The notes beneath the pieces were generated by a model. That model saw nothing but the letters and a program-made list of their open reading frames with translations. It searched no databases and was not told where the DNA came from. The position numbers were made by a program, and so were the translations under genes. A DNA stretch of 64,000 bases from Lichenicoccus sp965277665 (GTDB lineage Bacteria; Pseudomonadota; Alphaproteobacteria; Acetobacterales; Acetobacteraceae). This document shows positions 36,336-43,912 of this stretch, in pieces. Within the stretch, counting starts at the first letter, position 1, and the number at the start of each line of letters is the position of its first letter. The stretch is taken from positions 1,178,001 to 1,242,000 of the forward strand of contig NZ_OZ255835.1 in the NCBI RefSeq assembly GCF_965277665.1, written 5' to 3'.

Positions 36336-38307
36336 CCCGGCCCGGCAGGCGCTGACCGATCCGCAATGGGAGATCTACCAGGCCGGCTGGGACGACGCCG
36401 CGCGCTTCCGGGTCGCCGTCTGCGGCCGACGCTTCGGCAAGGCGCTGGCGCTGACGACGCGCCTGCGCTGCGGGTCGGGATGGACGACGATTGCCGATGT
36501 CCAGCCCGGAGATCAGCTGTTCGACGAGAATGGGCGCCCCTGCCGGGTCGTTTTCGCAACCGGCGTCATGCATGGGAGGCCCTGCAACCGGATCATGCTC
36601 GATGATGGTGTCGAGATCGTAGCCGACGACGAACATCTCTGGCGCCTCACGGGGGCACTCGGCCACCGGCTCGTGACGACAAGGCAGATCAGACTGATGC
36701 TGCAGAACGGTGCCGACGCCGATTGTCGTATCGAGGCGTGCCGCGCGCTCATGCTCGAGGAGCATCCCGGACCCACCCGGCTGCAGCCCGACGGCCTGGC
36801 CGGCTCGATACGGCAGCGGCGGTGGCTACTCGATGAATTGCTGGCCGGCGCTCCAGGAGATCCCAGGCGGTGTGGCCTGATACCGGCGGGGAACCCGGCG
36901 GCCGAGCAGATCGTCAGCTTGCTCCGGTCACTCGGTCACTGCCCCGGGCTCGTGGCCGGTCCTGCCGGCATGCTGATCCGCTGGCAGGTGGAAGGTCGCG
37001 GCGCGCGGCGCGTGGTTTCGGTCGATCCGGTTGCAAGCGTTCCGGTGCGGTGTCTGCAGGTCAATTCGCCCTCGAGCCTGTATCTCTGCACAGAGGGCCT
37101 CGTGCCGACCCACAATACCTTCCTGATGACAGAAGAGATCCGCCGGGCGGTGCGCCTCGCGGTCCGGCACAGCATCGGGACCGAAAACGAGATCTGGTAC
37201 GCTGCACCGACGTTCCTGCAGGCCAAGCGGGTGATGTGGGCACGCCTGAAGAAGACAATCCCGCGGCGGTGGCTGCATGCCCCGCCGAACGAGACCGACT
37301 GCTCGATGCGGCTTCGTTCCGGACATGTCATCCGCCTGGTCGGCCTGGACGCTTTCGAGAATTTGCGGGGATCCGGCCTCTGGTTCTTTGGCGGGGATGA
37401 ATGGGCCGATTGCAGGCCCGAGGCCTGGAATGAGGTCATCCGACCGATGTTGTCGACCGCACGTGGTCACGCCCTGTTTGTCGGAACGCCGAAGGGTTTC
37501 GACCATTTTCGTGACGCCTACATGCTCGGCCAGGGGGCCGGAGGCTCAGGCTACCGCTCGTTCATGTTCACAACCCTCAGCGGCGGCAACGTGCCATCGG
37601 AGGAGGTGGAGGCGGCCCGGCAACAGCTCGATCCCAGGACATTCAGGCAGGAGTACGAGGCCAGCTTCGAGACCTATGCCGGACGCGTGATCTATGCCTT
37701 CAGCCGGGCCGAGAACGTCAAAGCAGTGCAATACGACGCTAACCGACCGCTGCATGTCGGGATGGACTTCAACATAAACCCGATGTCGGCAAGCGTCTGG
37801 CAGGAAGACGGGGACATCGCGTGTCAAATCGACGAGATCGTGATGCCGACATCGAATACCGACGAGCTCGCCGCCGAGCTGGCGCGTCGTTATGGACGCC
37901 CGGGCTTTGATCCCCAGAAGCCGGCCCTGGACCATATCACGATCTACCCGGACCCAGCGGGCGCCCAGCGACGAAGCTCGGCGGCGGGCCGGACCGATAT
38001 CGGCATCCTGCGTCATGCCGGGTTCAGGGTGATGGCAACGGCTTCGCATCCGTCGGTTCGTGATCGCACCAATGTCGTGAACCGGCAGTTCCTGTCGGCG
38101 GACGGGGCGCGGCACGCATTCGTCGACCCGGGATGCGTCCGTTCGATCGAGGCCTACGAACGGCTCATCTACCGTGACGGGACAAACGAGCCGGACAAGT
38201 CCTCCGGGCACGACCACCTCGTCGACGCAACGGGATACTACCTGTTCGGCCGCACTCTGCGTCAGCCGGTCACAGCGAGACCGGTGTTGCAATTCATGGA
38301 GCGTTGA
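36271..38307 (+). CDS. Terminase large subunit interrupted by an intein
   Basis: This is the ATPase/nuclease that pumps DNA into the capsid. The 678-aa precursor contains a 225-aa intein (residues 58-282) placed inside the Walker A motif: GRRFGK before it, T after it. Removing it gives a normal 453-aa TerL with GRRFGKT, the Walker B-like WFFGGDEWAD and a C-terminal RNase H-like nuclease (VGMDFNINPMSASVW, HDHLVDATGYYLF). The uninterrupted reading frame and intact extein motifs indicate that splicing must work for packaging to occur. Confidence 0.93.
   Translation: MTHPGAARPYGRAGPGKPASHDPARQALTDPQWEIYQAGWDDAARFRVAVCGRRFGKALALTTRLRCGSGWTTIADVQPGDQLFDENGRPCRVVFATGVMHGRPCNRIMLDDGVEIVADDEHLWRLTGALGHRLVTTRQIRLMLQNGADADCRIEACRALMLEEHPGPTRLQPDGLAGSIRQRRWLLDELLAGAPGDPRRCGLIPAGNPAAEQIVSLLRSLGHCPGLVAGPAGMLIRWQVEGRGARRVVSVDPVASVPVRCLQVNSPSSLYLCTEGLVPTHNTFLMTEEIRRAVRLAVRHSIGTENEIWYAAPTFLQAKRVMWARLKKTIPRRWLHAPPNETDCSMRLRSGHVIRLVGLDAFENLRGSGLWFFGGDEWADCRPEAWNEVIRPMLSTARGHALFVGTPKGFDHFRDAYMLGQGAGGSGYRSFMFTTLSGGNVPSEEVEAARQQLDPRTFRQEYEASFETYAGRVIYAFSRAENVKAVQYDANRPLHVGMDFNINPMSASVWQEDGDIACQIDEIVMPTSNTDELAAELARRYGRPGFDPQKPALDHITIYPDPAGAQRRSSAAGRTDIGILRHAGFRVMATASHPSVRDRTNVVNRQFLSADGARHAFVDPGCVRSIEAYERLIYRDGTNEPDKSSGHDHLVDATGYYLFGRTLRQPVTARPVLQFMER
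36442..37116 (+). other. Class 3-type intein within TerL
   Basis: The 225-residue protein-splicing element begins with Ala rather than Cys/Ser. Block B ends VADDEHLW (intein His65, Trp67). Block F contains VPVRCLQV, with Cys204 at position F:4. Block G ends GLVPTHN (Thr223, His224, Asn225) before extein Thr+1. Trp, Cys and Thr at these places form the WCT triad that defines class 3 inteins, which start splicing from the block F cysteine. The middle part (RRWLLDELLAGAPGDP and LLRSLGH) looks like a decayed LAGLIDADG endonuclease without its acidic catalytic residues. Confidence 0.88.
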
Positions 38308-38311
38308 TCTC

Positions 38312-39766
38312 ATGGACTGGCTAGCTCTCCAGGCCCGGATGCCGCGCGACGCAGACATGCCGGCAAGAAGCAATCGTCTCGGTGCCCTGGAGGCAGTGCT
38401 TGAAGGACGGCAATACGATGTGCTTCCGTTCGCCTTCTCCCGGGAGCGCAGCGAGGCCGGAGACTATGTGCCGCTGGATGATCGGCGGCCTTCCGTGAGA
38501 ACCGGCCTCTGCCGCGTCGTCGTCGAAGACTCCGTCTCCCTGCTTTTCAGCGAAGGGCATTGGCCCGAGATCGGTGCGGCTGACCTGCGGACGATACAGG
38601 CGCTGGCAGATCTGATCCGCGAGACACACCTCAACGACATCATGCTTGACGCTGCGACACGGGGTTCGGTTGGTTCGGTCGCCTTGCTCCTCAGGGCGGT
38701 GCAGCGCAGGCCGTTCGTCGAAGTCCTGGGCACGCGGTTCCTCACTCCGCAATGGAGCCGGAATGATCCCCGGTGCCTGGTTCGTGTCACCGAGCGCTAC
38801 AAGGTCGCGGCGACGGATCTGGCGGCGCTGGGCTACCGGGTTGACCCTGCGGCGGGGCAGATGTGGTTCGAGCGCTGCTGGGACGACACAGCCGAGACCT
38901 GGTATCTGCCGGTGCCTGTCGACCAGCCCGGGCAGGAACGCCGGGTGGACCAGGAGCGCAGCGTGGTCCATGACCTGGGCTTCGTCCCGATTGTCTGGAT
39001 ACGCAATATCTCCGGGGACGGAGGCTACGAGCGTGATCCCGCCGACGGCGCCTGCACGTTCTCGGCTGCCATCGACACCGTCATCGAGGCGGATTATCTG
39101 CTGTCGCAGGCCGGACGCGGGCTGAAATACGGCTCGGACCCAACGCTGGTCCTCAAGGATCCAGGCGCCGGCCTGGGTGGTGTCGCCATGACCGTCCGGT
39201 CAGGCGGTGCGTCGAGCGCGTTGACGTTGCCGCCCGAGGGTGACGCAAAGCTGCTCGAGATCAACGGCAATGCCGCCGCTGCGGTGCTGGCGCATGTGCA
39301 GGAACTTCGCGCGATCGCACTGGAGGCCATGCACGGCAACCGGGCCCACGGTGACCGGCTTTCGAACGCGCAAAGCGGCCGTGCGATCGAGATGATGTTC
39401 CAGGGCCTGATCTGGCTCGCGGACCGGCTGCGGATTTCGTACGGCGAGTGTGGCCTGCTGGCGCTGATGCGCATGGTCTGCGCCGCCACCGGACGCGTCC
39501 GCGGCGGCCTCAGGATTGCCGGCAAGGATCACGCCGATCTCGATGCGACGGGGCTGTCGCTGGTCTGGCCGAGCTGGTTTCCGACGACTTTCGCAGACCG
39601 GCAGGCGCAGGCCAGCACCGTCGCGACACTGGTTGCCAGCGGGGTGATCGACCGGCAAGCCGCATTCGACATCGTGGCACCGCTCAACGATCTGCAAGGC
39701 CATCGTGACCGACTTTTTACTAAGGTTGGTCGGGTGGCGGCGGGACCGGATCCTGCCTCGGCTTGA
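38312..39766 (+). CDS. Phage portal protein
   Basis: This 484-aa protein forms the dodecameric DNA gate at the capsid vertex. Recognition rests on position directly after terL, normal size and the portal-like layout: RVVVEDSVSLLFSEGHWP, then FSAAIDTVIEADYLLSQAGRGLKYGSDP, the helical stem region with HGDRLSNAQSGRAIEMMFQGLIWLAD, and a hydrophilic end. It resembles SPP1 gp6-type portals. ATG at 38312 follows the terL stop by 4 bases. Confidence 0.8.
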   Translation: MDWLALQARMPRDADMPARSNRLGALEAVLEGRQYDVLPFAFSRERSEAGDYVPLDDRRPSVRTGLCRVVVEDSVSLLFSEGHWPEIGAADLRTIQALADLIRETHLNDIMLDAATRGSVGSVALLLRAVQRRPFVEVLGTRFLTPQWSRNDPRCLVRVTERYKVAATDLAALGYRVDPAAGQMWFERCWDDTAETWYLPVPVDQPGQERRVDQERSVVHDLGFVPIVWIRNISGDGGYERDPADGACTFSAAIDTVIEADYLLSQAGRGLKYGSDPTLVLKDPGAGLGGVAMTVRSGGASSALTLPPEGDAKLLEINGNAAAAVLAHVQELRAIALEAMHGNRAHGDRLSNAQSGRAIEMMFQGLIWLADRLRISYGECGLLALMRMVCAATGRVRGGLRIAGKDHADLDATGLSLVWPSWFPTTFADRQAQASTVATLVASGVIDRQAAFDIVAPLNDLQGHRDRLFTKVGRVAAGPDPASA

Positions 39767-39876
39767 GGTGCCTCGATTCAAGAGCCCGGACCGAGCGTGT
39801 GACCTGGTCGATGAGGCTCCCCTTGAGCCGATGCTGCAACGCTTCGATCTCAATTTCAAGGAAGGCGATACGCTGC

Positions 39877-40416
39877 ATGTCCGACCATACCTCAGAACCG
39901 ATCGACGTTTCAGATGAAGCGCCGGCTGTCGAGGCCAAAGAGCCGACGCGTGAAGCCAGTGACTACGAGAAGCGACTGAGACGCGACCTCGTACGCTACC
40001 GCGAGCAGGTGCGAGCCGCGCAGAGCGATCGCGACGCCGGAGTGGCGGCTGCCAACCGGCAGCGTGACGAGGAAGTGGCCTCGCTGCGCACCGATCTCAC
40101 CGGACGGATCATCCGGTCCGAATTGAAGGCGCACGCGCTCAAGGCGGGCATCGTGGACCTCGATGCGCTCCGGCTCGCCGACACCTCGACTCTCTCATTG
40201 AGCGAAACCGGGGATGTCGTTGGCGCAGAGGCGCTCATCGAGATGCTGCGACAGCAGAAGCCCTATCTGTTCGCCGATGGCCAATCGGGTGTCAGCACGG
40301 GGACGACCGGGCAGACGCTGCGCGCCCCGGCGCCGGCGGCACCCGCGGAACTGGATGCCCGTACGATGACGCGAGAGGCCTGGCAGGCCGAGCGAGGCAG
40401 GCTCCTCGGGTCCTGA
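39877..40416 (+). CDS. Capsid scaffolding protein (candidate)
   Basis: This is a 179-aa acidic protein with a central coiled coil (DYEKRLRRDLVRYREQVRAAQSDRD and following) and a C-terminal half with GAEALIEMLRQQKPYLF. Size, charge pattern and position between portal and major capsid protein fit a scaffold (GP20-like). ATG at 39877 is used; the frame extends upstream into the portal end without a ribosome-binding site. No maturation protease domain is visible. Confidence 0.7.
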   Translation: MSDHTSEPIDVSDEAPAVEAKEPTREASDYEKRLRRDLVRYREQVRAAQSDRDAGVAAANRQRDEEVASLRTDLTGRIIRSELKAHALKAGIVDLDALRLADTSTLSLSETGDVVGAEALIEMLRQQKPYLFADGQSGVSTGTTGQTLRAPAPAAPAELDARTMTREAWQAERGRLLGS

Positions 40417-40509
40417 GCCGGACGCGCGAGACGACATCTCTCCATCTTGATCGGCCCGGCAAGGGATCGGAATTGATCCCCCGCACGCAAAGCAAAGGCA
40501 TCCCACCCG

Positions 40510-41883
40510 ATGGCGATTCAAAACTTCCCGCAGCAGTTGCAGCCGATCATCCAGCAGGGCTTTCTGGCGCGCGAGTTCCAGGACGGCCTGCAATCCAGGC
40601 TCAGCTTCCGCGCCATCGCCGACCGGGAGGTGTTCCCCAACCGGATCGGCGAGACCGTCACCAAGACGCGCAAGGGCCTGAAGACGCCCGTGACCGTGCC
40701 TCTGGTGACGTCGTCGAACACCAATTTCGACAACGGCCTGACGCCTTCCACCTGGTCGGTCGAGCAGTATACGCTGACGATCAACCAGTATGGCGACACC
40801 ATCGATCTGAACATGGTCAGCGAAGGTGTGGGCATTGCCAGCCAGTTCCTTGCCAACGCCCGTACGAACGGCGTCCAGGCGATGCAGTCGCTTGACCGCA
40901 TCGCGCGAAACGCCCTGTTCGGCGGATCCGCGGGCGGCGTCGGCGGTTATCTCGGCGGCAACACCCGGGTCATCACGACGCTCGGCTCGGCGGCGACGAC
41001 GGTACGCGTCGACGATATACGCGGCTTCCAGAACGTTCTGAGCAGCCTGGGTCAGGTTGTCTCGGTCGGCACGACGACCGGGATGACGGTGACCGTCGGT
41101 TCGAATGCCTACACGTTGAGCAGCAGCGTCGCTGACGCGGTGAATGTCTCAAGCGCTCCGAACGGCATTTCCGGAACGTTAACGTTCTCGACCAACGTCG
41201 CCGTGGCGGACGGCACCTTGGCCCAGGCCGTTGTCGCCTCCACCGCTCCGCTCGTGCTCAGGCCGAACGGGAGGCTCACGACGGCGGCCCTGATGGCGCC
41301 TTCCGGAACCTATGGCGCGGTCTCCTATGTGCCCGGCGACACGCTGGGCATCCAGACGGTTCTGGGAGCCGTGGCGGCGTTGCGCATGAACAACGTGCCG
41401 CCGATCAACGGCTCCTTCAACTGCTACCTTGATGACCAGCAGATGCTGGGGCTGTTCCGTGATGGTGACTTCAAATACCTGTATCGCGGTGCGTACGGCA
41501 CCGAGGTCTATCACTCCGGTGCGATCGTGGAATTGCTGGGCGTCCGCTTCGTGCCGACGACCGAGGCGCCGCAGCAGGCCAGCCTCGGCGCCGGTGCGAT
41601 CCACCGGGCGATCGTCTGTGGAAAGGGAGCGCTGATCGAGGGCGACTACCAGGACATGGGGCATCGTGACATCCCCGACGCCGAAAAATCGCTGATCGAG
41701 CACATGGACAACGTCGTCATGGTAACCCGCGAGCCGCTCGACCGGCTGAAGCAGATCATCGCCCAGTCCTGGTATTGGATCGGAGGCTACGCGCTGCCGA
41801 CAGATTCCACCGCCAGCACATCGATCATTCCGACCTCGACAAACAGCTACCTCAAGCGCGGCGTCGTCATCGAGAGCCTGTGA
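40510..41883 (+). CDS. Major capsid protein
   Basis: This is a 457-aa head subunit. The N-terminal FPQQLQPIIQQGFLAREFQDGL and RIGETVTKTRKGLKTPV segment, the central VYHSGAIVELLGVRFVPTTEAP and the end LIEHMDNVVMVTREPLDRLKQII resemble the N4gp56-type HK97-fold capsid family. A serine/threonine-rich insertion at about residues 155-265 interrupts the core and may form a surface domain. The product is inferred from order (after scaffold, before head-tail joining genes) and size. Confidence 0.8.
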   Translation: MAIQNFPQQLQPIIQQGFLAREFQDGLQSRLSFRAIADREVFPNRIGETVTKTRKGLKTPVTVPLVTSSNTNFDNGLTPSTWSVEQYTLTINQYGDTIDLNMVSEGVGIASQFLANARTNGVQAMQSLDRIARNALFGGSAGGVGGYLGGNTRVITTLGSAATTVRVDDIRGFQNVLSSLGQVVSVGTTTGMTVTVGSNAYTLSSSVADAVNVSSAPNGISGTLTFSTNVAVADGTLAQAVVASTAPLVLRPNGRLTTAALMAPSGTYGAVSYVPGDTLGIQTVLGAVAALRMNNVPPINGSFNCYLDDQQMLGLFRDGDFKYLYRGAYGTEVYHSGAIVELLGVRFVPTTEAPQQASLGAGAIHRAIVCGKGALIEGDYQDMGHRDIPDAEKSLIEHMDNVVMVTREPLDRLKQIIAQSWYWIGGYALPTDSTASTSIIPTSTNSYLKRGVVIESL

Positions 41884-42089
41884 TGGCCAAGCGACCCGGA
41901 GCGCTCCAGGTGGCACCGCAAGGAGTGCCAGCCGGCGAAGGCGGCGTTCCGGCGATGCGCGTGAAGTTCCCGCACGGGTTTTTCGAAGCGGACGGGACCC
42001 ACCGGGCCTGGCTGGCTGACCAGATCGTCGATGACGCGGCGGAGATCGAGATGCTTCGCGCCCGTGGAGTCGAGCTGCAGGAGAAGTAG
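41883..42089 (+). CDS. Small phage protein after the capsid gene
   Basis: This is a 68-aa hydrophilic protein whose ATG overlaps the capsid stop (TGATG). It contains a motif KFPHGFFEADGTHRAWLADQ and ends in a short charged helix. Small genes at this place often encode capsid-stabilising or connector proteins, but no family was recognised. Confidence 0.6.
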   Translation: MAKRPGALQVAPQGVPAGEGGVPAMRVKFPHGFFEADGTHRAWLADQIVDDAAEIEMLRARGVELQEK

Positions 42090-42091
42090 TC

Positions 42092-42493
42092 ATGTCAGGC
42101 TCCAGCAGTCTATCGAATGCGGCACTGAACGACGCGGAACGCGTCGATGTACGCCGGTTCTGCGGCTACCCCGCTTACGGCAACACGGCATCCGGTGCTC
42201 AATCGTGGCGCTTCTTCCAGGCCTACGGAACCCTCGAATACCGGCTGACCAACGTGCTGCCGGAGGAGCTCCAGGTCATTCGGCAGTACTTGTCCTGGCT
42301 CTATCTGCTTGAGCAGGCGGTGCCGACATCGGCGGCCAATCTGGACACGGACAAGGCGGCATCCTGGACCCATAGCCGGACGGAGGTCATGGACCGGGTG
42401 CGCCTCTTCGATGAGTGGCGACGCAGGCTGGCGGCCTTCCTCGGCATTCCGCTCGATCCTGGTGCGGCGGCCGGTGGTCGTATTGTCATCTAG
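42092..42493 (+). CDS. Head-tail connector-type protein (hypothetical)
   Basis: This is a 133-aa protein directly after the 68-aa gene, with GGAG 12 nt before its ATG. It is mostly helical, with FFQAYGTLEYRLTNVLPEEL and VMDRVRLFDEWRRRLAAFLGIPLD. Its position suggests a role in head completion or adaptor binding to the portal; this is inferred from order only. Confidence 0.6.
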   Translation: MSGSSSLSNAALNDAERVDVRRFCGYPAYGNTASGAQSWRFFQAYGTLEYRLTNVLPEELQVIRQYLSWLYLLEQAVPTSAANLDTDKAASWTHSRTEVMDRVRLFDEWRRRLAAFLGIPLDPGAAAGGRIVI

Positions 42494-42653
42494 TGTCGGA
42501 GAGTTGTTGGCCTGCGCTTGACTGGAATTCAAATACCACTTCCGGAGACGGGGCCCCAGCTGCTGGCTCCGGGTTTCTCGAGGTGGCGGCCCCGACCTGT
42601 GGAGAAACAGTGTCTGCTCCGACCGCACGGCTTATATGGACAGGAGAGTGACC

Positions 42654-43202
42654 ATGCCGAGCTTTTTCTCGGGCTGGATCGGCTACGGGTTGACGATCCA
42701 GGGTGGCGCCCTGCTGGAACCTGTCGATCCGGGATACGCACGGCGCCAGATCCATTTCAGTCCGTTGCAGAACGGCACTTGCTTCGATACCAGCGGTGGC
42801 ACGAGTGGACCCTCTGTGGCCAGTTGGGGAACGCTCGCGTGCGCCGCCTTGTTCGATGCGGTGACGGCGGGAAATCTGCTGCTCTGGTGGCCGTTGTCAT
42901 CGCCTGCCGTGATCGCGGCGGGACGCACCTACACCACTAGCATGGGGACCAACATCCTGTTCTTTCACAGCTTGCGGGAAGGGCCGGATGTCTTTGGTTT
43001 TCCGGGCGGCAGCACCGTTGCTGTCACACCCGATGGCCGGCCGGTCGGCACGGGCGTGGCCCTGCAGGTGGTCGGCGGTGTGCTGTCGGCCAATCCTGCC
43101 ACGTTCGGCAGCACGGTGGTGATGCCGGCGCTGCCGGCGGCGGCCTCGACGCCCGGCAGCGGCCAGCTCTGGAACGATGGCGGCGTGGTCGCGGTATCCT
43201 GA
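42654..43202 (+). CDS. Virion decoration/fibre-like protein (hypothetical)
   Basis: This is a 182-aa beta-rich protein. The pattern GYARRQIHFSPLQNGTCF, then WGTLACAALFDAVTAGNLLLWWPLS resembles a family of small phage structural proteins with a beta-sandwich seen near capsid and fibre genes. ATG at 42654 has CAGGAGAG about 6 nt upstream. A 160-bp gap with a GC-rich dyad precedes it. The exact location in the particle is unknown. Confidence 0.55.
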   Translation: MPSFFSGWIGYGLTIQGGALLEPVDPGYARRQIHFSPLQNGTCFDTSGGTSGPSVASWGTLACAALFDAVTAGNLLLWWPLSSPAVIAAGRTYTTSMGTNILFFHSLREGPDVFGFPGGSTVAVTPDGRPVGTGVALQVVGGVLSANPATFGSTVVMPALPAAASTPGSGQLWNDGGVVAVS

Positions 43203-43222
43203 ATTGATCCAAGGAGGGCCTC

Positions 43223-43867
43223 GTGGACCAGAGCAGGCTGCAGGCGCTCATCGCGCGGGGCCTCGCACTCTGCGGCTCCATCACCGGCGGCGACTATCTG
43301 CAATATCGCCCGACCCAGGCGATCGACCCGATCGGGTCGGCCGATCCCATGGCCACGCTCACCTGCGCCTTCGATTTCAGCAGGGATCTGAGCCTTGAGA
43401 CGCCGACGCCGCCCGGACGTCCTTTCGTCCTGATGCTGGTTGATCCCGGTCTCGTGCTTGCAGGCGATCTGCTCGTCGGCACAGAGACCTACTTCGTCTC
43501 CCGCGTGCAGGTACTGCAGCCTGCGTGGTGCGTGCTGTGCAATGCCGTCCTCGGCATCGTCGATACGGCAGCGGCAACGACAGCCGGTACCAATGCCTAT
43601 GGTGGCCAGATCAGCGCCACGGATACGGTGCTGGCAAGCGGGTGGCCGGCAAACGTGTTGGCAAAGAGCCGAGGCGAACAGGACGTCACGAAGCTGCCCA
43701 GCGATACGCGGGCGGCCTATTTCGAGGTCTGCCTCCCAGCGATGCCCGGGATCACGATCGGCATCGGCTTGGAGCTGCAGGATCAGAACGGACAGAGCTA
43801 CACGATCATGAATGCCGAGTTGACAGCCTATGGCTGGAAGCTGCTGGCCGGCCTGGCGACGACCTGA
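43223..43867 (+). CDS. Head closure/neck protein (hypothetical)
   Basis: This is a 214-aa protein starting with GTG after AAGGAGG (43211-43217). It has a beta-rich middle (PFVLMLVDPGLVLAGDLLVGTETYFVSRVQ). Size and its place between capsid genes and tail completion genes fit a head-closure or neck component. No specific family was recognised. Confidence 0.55.
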   Translation: MDQSRLQALIARGLALCGSITGGDYLQYRPTQAIDPIGSADPMATLTCAFDFSRDLSLETPTPPGRPFVLMLVDPGLVLAGDLLVGTETYFVSRVQVLQPAWCVLCNAVLGIVDTAAATTAGTNAYGGQISATDTVLASGWPANVLAKSRGEQDVTKLPSDTRAAYFEVCLPAMPGITIGIGLELQDQNGQSYTIMNAELTAYGWKLLAGLATT

Positions 43868-43912
43868 TCCGTTCAGTGCTGCTGGCTTCGACCGACTGGG
43901 AGTCTCACCGGC

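Noticed and set aside
36442..37116. Reading the TerL insertion as a fused separate domain rather than an intein
   Set aside because: Clean rejoining of the Walker A motif, splice-block motifs and the Asn-Thr end fit protein splicing; no enzyme domain matches the insert.
39705..39917. A 70-codon GTG frame between portal and scaffold
   Set aside because: It overlaps both neighbours, has an arginine-rich composition typical of an out-of-frame translation and no ribosome-binding site.
39720..39938. Reverse-strand 72-codon frame with a helical, leucine-rich middle
   Set aside because: It lies across the portal end and scaffold start in a region where all supported genes run forward. No start signal was found, so it is a shadow frame.
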